Below the pieces are notes generated by a model. The model ran no database searches. It saw only the letters and a list, made by a program, of their open reading frames with translations, and was not told the origin of the DNA. Shown piece by piece: positions 25,614 through 32,036 of a stretch of DNA of 32,036 bases (the stretch's first letter is position 1; each line of letters opens with the position of its first letter). Source of the DNA: Gammaproteobacteria bacterium RBG_16_51_14 (lineage in GTDB: Bacteria > Pseudomonadota > Gammaproteobacteria > Eutrophobiales > Eutrophobiaceae); NCBI GenBank assembly GCA_001802375.1, contig MGXK01000068.1:1-32036 (forward strand), in the 5' to 3' direction. The translations under genes and the position numbers were made by a program.

Positions 25614-26674
25614 TGACTGCTATGTCTGACGCGCAGAAATGGCTGGTGCTGATCAGTGTCCTCCTCGGTGTCTGGGTTTTATATCTCCTGGCCCCGGTGC
25701 TTACCCCTTTTTTGATCGGGGCATTTCTGGCCTACCTGGGCGATCCGGCAGTCGACAGACTGCAAACGATACGCTGTTCAAGGACTCTGTCGGTTATTTT
25801 CGTATTTTTTCTGATGTCGATTATTGGCTTGTCATCATTATTGGTACTGCTGCCACTCATTGAGGATCAGTTGGCCCGGTTGATTATCCGCCTTCCCCAG
25901 ATGATCACCTGGGCCCAGGCTGAACTGCTGCCGTGGGTGTCCTCGAGACTGGGTATTGAAGTGTCAAATATCCATCTTGATAGCATGAAAAACGCCATTG
26001 CCAGTAACTGGAAAGATATAGGCAATGTGATTGGTCTGGTACTGGGAAGAGTGACCCAGTCCGGGCAATGGTTTCTGGTCTGGCTGAGTTATCTGGTATT
26101 GATCCCGGTTGTTACCTTCTACCTGCTCCGCGACTGGGATACCCTGGTAGCCAGAATTCATGAATTAATCCCTCGCCATTATGAACCGGTAGTGGTCAGA
26201 CTCGTCAGTGAATGTGATGCAGTCCTGGCGGAATTTCTGCGTGGTCAGCTGATGCTGATGCTGGGACAGGGCATTATTTATTCCATCGGTTTATGGATTA
26301 CCGGACTTGAATTTGCCTTATTAATCGGCATGCTTGCCGGTCTGGTAAGTTTTGTCCCCTATCTTGGTTTTGTTGTCGGAGTCACGGTTGCGGGGATCGC
26401 TGCATTCATGCAATTTCATGATCTCATGCACCTGGTTTTTGTGTTCATTGTATTTGGTACCGGCCAGTTTATTGAAGGCATGCTGTTATCACCATGGCTG
26501 GTCGGTGATCGTATTGGTCTGCATCCCGTTGCCGTTATCTTTTCAGTCATGGCCGGCGGCCAGTTATTCGGTTTCTTTGGTATCCTGCTGGCGCTTCCGG
26601 TCGCTGCGATCCTTACGGTTTTGTTACGTTATTTTTGTGATCGGTATAAGGAGAGCAGTTTTTATACACCATGA
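25613..26674 (+). CDS. AI-2E family (PerM-like) membrane transporter
   Basis: A 353-residue protein with about eight hydrophobic helices. An initial pair is followed by a soluble segment (near 70-150), then the family's conserved late part with FVPYLGFVVG (near 245-254), GQFIEGMLLSPWLVGDRIGL (near 285-305) and HPVAVIFSVMAGGQLFGFFG. Relatives export various small molecules or ions, and the autoinducer-2 role applies only to some. Start ATG 25613 or 25622 (MSDAQKW). The stop overlaps the hda start by four bases (ATGA). Confidence 0.9.
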   Translation: MTAMSDAQKWLVLISVLLGVWVLYLLAPVLTPFLIGAFLAYLGDPAVDRLQTIRCSRTLSVIFVFFLMSIIGLSSLLVLLPLIEDQLARLIIRLPQMITWAQAELLPWVSSRLGIEVSNIHLDSMKNAIASNWKDIGNVIGLVLGRVTQSGQWFLVWLSYLVLIPVVTFYLLRDWDTLVARIHELIPRHYEPVVVRLVSECDAVLAEFLRGQLMLMLGQGIIYSIGLWITGLEFALLIGMLAGLVSFVPYLGFVVGVTVAGIAAFMQFHDLMHLVFVFIVFGTGQFIEGMLLSPWLVGDRIGLHPVAVIFSVMAGGQLFGFFGILLALPVAAILTVLLRYFCDRYKESSFYTP

Positions 26675-27426
26675 TCGAAAGTAATGTAACGACAGGACAA
26701 CTGGCATTTCGATTCGGGAATTCTGACAAGACCAGTTTTGAATTGTTTTTGCCCGGTGAAAACAGGGAGGTCTGTCAGCAGCTGCAGCAGGCAGCCGTTG
26801 GTAAAATCAATACCTGTATCTACCTCTGGGGGCAGACCGGCACAGGTAAAAGTCATCTGCTACTGGCAACCTGCCGGTATGCAACAGAAGCAGGCAGGAG
26901 TGCTGCGTATATTCCCCTGGCACAGTCTGACGAGATAGAACCGGCGCTGTTGCAGGGACTGGATTCCCTGGACCTGGTGTGTGTCGATGATATCGACAGG
27001 CTTGCCGGGAGTGAAGCATGGGAGCAGGCATTGCTGCATTTATATAACCGGCTGCGTGATGCCAGGCACTCGATTGCGATTGCAGGTAAAACAGCCCCGA
27101 ACAGTACCGGCATACATCTGCCGGATCTGAAGTCACGGCTGTCCTGGGGATTAAGCTATCATCTCAAGCAGCTGGATGATGAAAACAAGATTACGGCGCT
27201 GCAAAGGCGTGCCCGGAACCGGGCTTTTGAATTGCCGGATGAAGTGGCGTCTTACCTGATCAACCGGGTCGATCGCGATATGCCGACCCTGATGGACATG
27301 CTGGACAGGATCGATGTTGCCTCACTTGCCGCGCAGCGCAGGATCACAATCCCCTTTGTAAGGACCTTGCTGGATGAATTGTCGTCCGGCCATCCCGCAG
27401 GTCCTGTAAAGGAACATTTTGAATAG
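26671..27426 (+). CDS. hda: DnaA regulatory inactivator Hda
   Basis: A 251-residue DnaA-like AAA+ protein without a DNA-binding domain. QLAFRF at 10-15 corresponds to the beta-clamp binding motif. Walker A is GQTGTGKS (54-61), Walker B VCVDDID (near 105-111), and a sensor-2-type Arg lies in RRARNRAFELPDEV. With the sliding clamp, Hda stimulates ATP hydrolysis by DnaA to prevent re-initiation. It closes the DUF2066-permease-hda operon. It converges with wrbA at a gap of 21 bases. Confidence 0.93.
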   Translation: MIESNVTTGQLAFRFGNSDKTSFELFLPGENREVCQQLQQAAVGKINTCIYLWGQTGTGKSHLLLATCRYATEAGRSAAYIPLAQSDEIEPALLQGLDSLDLVCVDDIDRLAGSEAWEQALLHLYNRLRDARHSIAIAGKTAPNSTGIHLPDLKSRLSWGLSYHLKQLDDENKITALQRRARNRAFELPDEVASYLINRVDRDMPTLMDMLDRIDVASLAAQRRITIPFVRTLLDELSSGHPAGPVKEHFE

Positions 27427-27447
27427 CAGCGATGGCTGGCTTTTTTC

Positions 27448-28414
<967 letters not shown>

Positions 28415-28705
28415 GGATGTTTTCTTTCAATTCGATATATGAATAAATGTTTCTGTTCCCCTGCGGTCGATGCTGAATACAAGGTTGAATGGCAAGGATA
28501 AGTTTCATGGTAAAACAATTTACCACAGAGTTTGCCACAAGGGCATTTTCTCATCCTGTCTTCGGTTTCGTACCGGGCATACCCCAGGGGCAATTCTTCG
28601 GGCGCATAGAGGTCGCAGCGCAAAAAATCAGGAAAATTTCTTTAGCAGCGATATGATCTGGCAGGAAATCCATGTTCATTACCAGGGCTGTGCATAACCA
28701 CGGTT

Positions 28706-30019
28706 ATGCGAGTAGGATCAACCAGTATTTATTCCATTGTAATGACTATGTCGAACATCGCAGCCATTCCCGTTTCTGTGCATGCAGGCGTAACGCGAAT
28801 ATTCCATTTCATACGCTATTCCAGCAGGCAGTTTTATCTTCAAAATGGCTTGCAGATTGCCTCGTCACTTGCCTATGCAACCCTGCTGTCCATAGTGCCG
28901 CTGGTAACAGTCATGTTCGGATTTTTTGGCGGATTACCGCTGCTGGAGGGTGTATCAGAATCCATCCAGGCGTTTGTGTTCAGTAATTTTGTACCCAGCT
29001 TCGGGGACACTGTGCAGAAATATATTCTGGATTCTTCAATCAAGGCTTCCCAATTGACAATAACGGGCAGCATCCTTTTACTTGCAATCGCTATTATGCT
29101 TATGGCGACCATAGACAGTGCCTTTAATCATATCTGGCGTATCAGCAGAAGGCGCAACCCCCTGGCCCGTTTCCTGGTGTACTGGGCTGTGCTTACCCTT
29201 GGCCCGCTTCTGGTGGGTGCAGGTCTGGTATCCACATCCTATTTATTGTCACTGCCGGTTATCAGTGATGTTGATTCTGCCCTGCAGATCAGGACACGCT
29301 TATTATCGTGGCTGCCATTTTTGAGCACCTGGCTGGCCTTTGCTCTTGTCTATATCCTGGTCCCTAATGGTTATGTAAACAGACTGCATGCCCTCATCGG
29401 CAGCCTCTTTTCTGCACTCCTGTTTGAATTTGCCAAATACGGATTCGGTATTTACGTCATGGCCATGACCACCTATGAGACTATCTATGGGGCAATCGCG
29501 ATTATACCGTTGTTCCTTGTCTGGATTTATGTTTCATGGGTCATCGTTCTTCTTGGTGCCCATATTACATTTTGTTTTTCTTCATTCCAGACGGAACAAG
29601 AGAAGTGTGGCGTGTACGGGACAGGATGGGAATTCCGGGATGCCTTTCGTATTATCGGTCAGTTATGGTCGGCGCAGAAGCATGGCAATAGCCTGGATAT
29701 TCCCGGGTTAAAAAGACGGGGAATAACATTACCCCAGGCCGAGGTTGATGAGATATTCGAGCATTTGCTCAGGGAGAAGTGGGTTAATTACACTTCTTCC
29801 GGTGACTGGATATTAACAAGGGATCTCGCTGCACTGACTTTGTATGACTTGCAGAAAATCCTGCATTGTCGTTTCCCTTTTGAAGGTATAAAAAATCCGC
29901 GTGACGGGTGGGAGCGTTCATTACAATCTTTTTTTGAAACCTGTCATGATGAGATGAAGGATATCCTGTCCGTGCCGATAAGCTCGTTGCTGGACGAAGG
30001 GGATCAGACCGGGAAATAA
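28706..30019 (+). CDS. YihY/BrkB family (UPF0761) inner membrane protein
   Basis: A 437-residue protein. About six membrane helices fall in residues 50-290, beginning with the family pattern LQIASSLAYATLLSIVPLVT and ending WIYVSWVIVLLGAHITF. The last 140 residues form a soluble tail with a winged-helix-like look (GITLPQAEVDEIFEHLLREK). Older annotations call this family ribonuclease BN, which is wrong for its E. coli member, and the true role is unknown. ATG 28706 is the longest start, and ATGs at 28742 and 28748 are plausible. The position after arsC matches Pseudomonas. Confidence 0.87.
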   Translation: MRVGSTSIYSIVMTMSNIAAIPVSVHAGVTRIFHFIRYSSRQFYLQNGLQIASSLAYATLLSIVPLVTVMFGFFGGLPLLEGVSESIQAFVFSNFVPSFGDTVQKYILDSSIKASQLTITGSILLLAIAIMLMATIDSAFNHIWRISRRRNPLARFLVYWAVLTLGPLLVGAGLVSTSYLLSLPVISDVDSALQIRTRLLSWLPFLSTWLAFALVYILVPNGYVNRLHALIGSLFSALLFEFAKYGFGIYVMAMTTYETIYGAIAIIPLFLVWIYVSWVIVLLGAHITFCFSSFQTEQEKCGVYGTGWEFRDAFRIIGQLWSAQKHGNSLDIPGLKRRGITLPQAEVDEIFEHLLREKWVNYTSSGDWILTRDLAALTLYDLQKILHCRFPFEGIKNPRDGWERSLQSFFETCHDEMKDILSVPISSLLDEGDQTGK

Positions 30020-30031
30020 TTCAAACCGGTC
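30007..30031. terminator. Possible shared hairpin between convergent genes
   Basis: GACCGG (30007-30012) and CCGGTC (30026-30031) pair around a 13-base loop spanning both stop codons. There is no T tract, so terminator activity is doubtful. Confidence 0.3.
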
Positions 30032-31631
30032 AGTCCGGGGTACATTTGAAATATTCAAAACCAACTGTGGCTTCGAGAAGATCCTTGGCTTTCATTATTA
30101 TCCTTTTGCCATCAAATTCCATTTCCAGTTCCCGTCCGGAAACATACATGCCTTTATCAGTAATTATTGAAATATCCGCCGCACTGCCATTATGGCTGAT
30201 AATTAATGCACGTTTGTATTCTCTATCCAGATTGCTTTCACTGCATGCCCTGACCGCCCCCGCCCTTGCTGATGCTGCCAGATTCTGAATGCCGATTTTA
30301 TGGATTTTATTTTTTCCGATTATCAACCAGCGGATAAGGCCCAGCGTCCAGTAACCCTGATCATCATCAGGGTGCCGTATCGCCACCAAATCCCCGACGC
30401 GTACCGGGTTTTTCGGGCAGCCATTATTGATGAGGGCATATCCGCCCGCACCCTGGTCAACGATCTGCCATTGTTCGGTGGGAAAAACAGAAGACGCCTG
30501 ATTTTTCAGTCGATCAGGCTCTTCCGTCATAAAATCATCTTCGTTGTCATCCAATACAAGTGACCGGATAAAATCCTTCTGGTCATTACAGAAAAAATAG
30601 ACCGGATTCATCCCGCACACGAGATCAAGTTGCCCCGCTTTTGGCAGGCGTTGCAGGTAGCGTTTGGGGGGTAGCCCCCATGCCTTGAGCATATGGCCCA
30701 TCAATGATTTGGCAAAAAATGGGGTGAGTCTGATGGTGCTGTCGACCGGTTGCCCCATTTTTAACCGTTCGACATATTGCTGGATAAGATTCTCCAGGGG
30801 TGTGGTATCAAGCAGCCTGTGCATTGCATCAGCATTATTGCCATCAAACTTGATGTAGGGGAGTGGTTTGGAATCACTGTTCAGATTCAGGACAAAATAA
30901 CCCGTCGGGTTATCAACAAGCCGGTATTCATGCAACTGGCTGTATTCTGCCCAATCGTTCAGCTGGTCATAGATTTCCCAGATGGCACCGAAAGGGAGAT
31001 GGTACGGATCGGCAAGTGACGCCAGAATAATTCGTTTATAGGCATGTTCGATAGAGCTACGGGTTTTTGCCTTGTGGCCCGGTAACTCCAGGGTGGTTTT
31101 CTGTTGGCCAAGTCCCTCAGCAAAAGAATAGATCAGGTTCAGTTCGCTCCATACTTTTTTCGGTGTTGGTGCATATTCCAGAAAGCTGAATATCAGGGCA
31201 TGTGACAGATAATTAAGCGACATCAACATGGGCTGCAACGGTGGCTTGCCTTGTTTCCACAAGGTCTTCCTGTTGAGTACTTCTTCAACCGCGAGTTTGC
31301 ACGAAAAACTCAGTTGGACAGCGATCTGTTTCAATGACTGTACCTGATGCAACATGGTATCAGTGGACTGTGGTGTATGTTGCGCACCTGTTTTTACCTG
31401 GGAGTCTATGTAGTATTGATATGGCCAGTTATAGAGTTCAACCAGTTCCAGGCGTGTCGACGATGTGACTTGTTGTTTGTTGGTTGCCTGCAAGGCCTCC
31501 TGCAGAAGTGCGCAGGTTTTTACAGAATCAATATAGGGCAGGGATTCCAGCCACTCTTCAACTTGAAGCGGACGGGTCTCGATCTCCTCACCGTGAACCC
31601 CTTTTCTGGTAGGAATGTTAGCTGGATTCAT
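30030..31631 (-). CDS. Large PilZ-like protein of unknown function
   Basis: A 533-residue protein from ATG 31631 (MNPANIPTRK). The frame is open 45 residues further, but that part looks non-coding. No signal or membrane segment is seen. Residues of about 50-380 are mostly helical and unrecognised. The C-terminal 150 residues read like a PilZ-type beta barrel: QWQIVDQGAGGYALI, RVGDLVAIRHPDD, YWTLGLIRWLIIG and KIGIQNLAASA. PilZ domains often bind cyclic di-GMP with an RxxxR motif before the barrel. No convincing RxxxR followed by D/NxSxxG is visible, so binding is uncertain. Type IV pilus genes elsewhere in the window make a motility link plausible but unproven. The 405 bases beyond its start show no further gene. 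Confidence 0.55.
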   Translation of the reverse strand: MNPANIPTRKGVHGEEIETRPLQVEEWLESLPYIDSVKTCALLQEALQATNKQQVTSSTRLELVELYNWPYQYYIDSQVKTGAQHTPQSTDTMLHQVQSLKQIAVQLSFSCKLAVEEVLNRKTLWKQGKPPLQPMLMSLNYLSHALIFSFLEYAPTPKKVWSELNLIYSFAEGLGQQKTTLELPGHKAKTRSSIEHAYKRIILASLADPYHLPFGAIWEIYDQLNDWAEYSQLHEYRLVDNPTGYFVLNLNSDSKPLPYIKFDGNNADAMHRLLDTTPLENLIQQYVERLKMGQPVDSTIRLTPFFAKSLMGHMLKAWGLPPKRYLQRLPKAGQLDLVCGMNPVYFFCNDQKDFIRSLVLDDNEDDFMTEEPDRLKNQASSVFPTEQWQIVDQGAGGYALINNGCPKNPVRVGDLVAIRHPDDDQGYWTLGLIRWLIIGKNKIHKIGIQNLAASARAGAVRACSESNLDREYKRALIISHNGSAADISIITDKGMYVSGRELEMEFDGKRIIMKAKDLLEATVGFEYFKCTPD

Positions 31632-32036
31632 GGCAATGGTTTTCAGTTGGTTGTGAACAATTTGAATAATTATGTAGTTAGATGTGCTGTTGTTTGTAAA
31701 GATTCTCCGTACCAGTAGCGGCATCGTCAGGCTATAACCGGTGCCTATGTTGCACTGTCCGAACAATGATCAACAGTTGCACCGGCGGGTTCACTGGCGG
31801 GAAGTATTGGTTCTCTCTCAGCTGTACTCCCGGAAGAAGACCGCAAGTCATAGTGAAAAGATTATATACATCAAGAAGTTGATGGTAAAACATAAATATG
31901 TATTATTCTCCTGTGTTCAATACCAGCAGCTTGCTTGATCGTCAGCGGCTGGATATTGCATGCCTTGACACTGTCGCGGTGGGGAAGTAACAACATAACT
32001 TTTTGATAATTATATGAAAAATGCAATTCATTGTTT

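Noticed and set aside
27427-27446. CAGC-GATG-GCTG followed by a T run as a terminator of hda
   Set aside because: The stem has only four pairs. The T run is suggestive but the hairpin is too weak to list as a feature.
31632-32036. Possible promoter or small gene at the right end
   Set aside because: A TTTACA box exists on the minus strand but no -10 at proper spacing, and short frames have no coding features. The next gene may start beyond the window.

Overview
The window looks like a chromosomal segment of a gammaproteobacterium with type IV pili. The gene order pilS-pilR-pilA, the divergent suhB/trmJ pair, and the run purM / DUF2066 / AI-2E-type permease / hda / wrbA / arsC / yihY all match arrangements known from Pseudomonas and relatives. 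No genus can be named from the sequence alone. There are no tRNA or rRNA genes, no CRISPR array and no transposase gene.

Region 1 (1-2800) is a pilin control unit: the 3' part of pilS, all of pilR, a 360-bp regulatory gap and pilA. The gap holds, in order, a cluster of TGTC/GACA elements that could bind PilR, a perfect IHF-consensus match and a sigma-54-like promoter. A stem-loop would lie at the very 5' end of the pilA mRNA. Region 2 (2800-8084) starts straight after the pilA terminator. It holds two tandem paralogous membrane proteins (GT-C-like N-terminal part with an early Asp-Asp motif, helical-repeat C-terminal part), a polyprenyl-phosphate-glycosyltransferase-like GT2 enzyme, and a DUF354-like gene cut off after about 95 conserved residues. 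This set is a candidate pilin or surface-protein glycosylation module.

Region 3 (8085-17310) is a glycan or surface-polymer cassette, mostly on the minus strand. A methyltransferase with a Cys-rich head and a plus-strand pair (hexapeptide acyltransferase, LPG-synthase-TM-like protein) converge on a five-gene minus-strand operon: methyltransferase, GT4 glycosyltransferase, asparagine-synthetase-like amidotransferase, methyltransferase, radical SAM/SPASM protein. Gene remnants lie at both edges, with the truncated DUF354 gene on the left and the decayed 3' end of a second GT2 gene on the right, as expected for a cassette exchanged by recombination.

Region 4 (17388-23017) is ancestrally suhB | trmJ, but the pair is split by a 3.5-kb module: a TMTC-like GT-C/TPR protein, a GT2 enzyme and a methyltransferase. 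The module is flanked by two diverged copies of the suhB-trmJ junction. The left copy has intact suhB plus a broken trmJ start, and the right copy has a broken suhB start plus intact trmJ. Region 5 (23018-31631) is conserved housekeeping DNA: a MITE-like intergenic repeat, purM, then DUF2066-permease-hda, arsC-wrbA, yihY, and a large PilZ-like protein.

Taken together, three GT-C/repeat proteins and two DPM1-like GT2 enzymes lie within 18 kb, two of the former touching pilA. This suggests a lipid-linked sugar being made and transferred to exported proteins, possibly the pilin. The chemistry, donor sugar and acceptor are inference.
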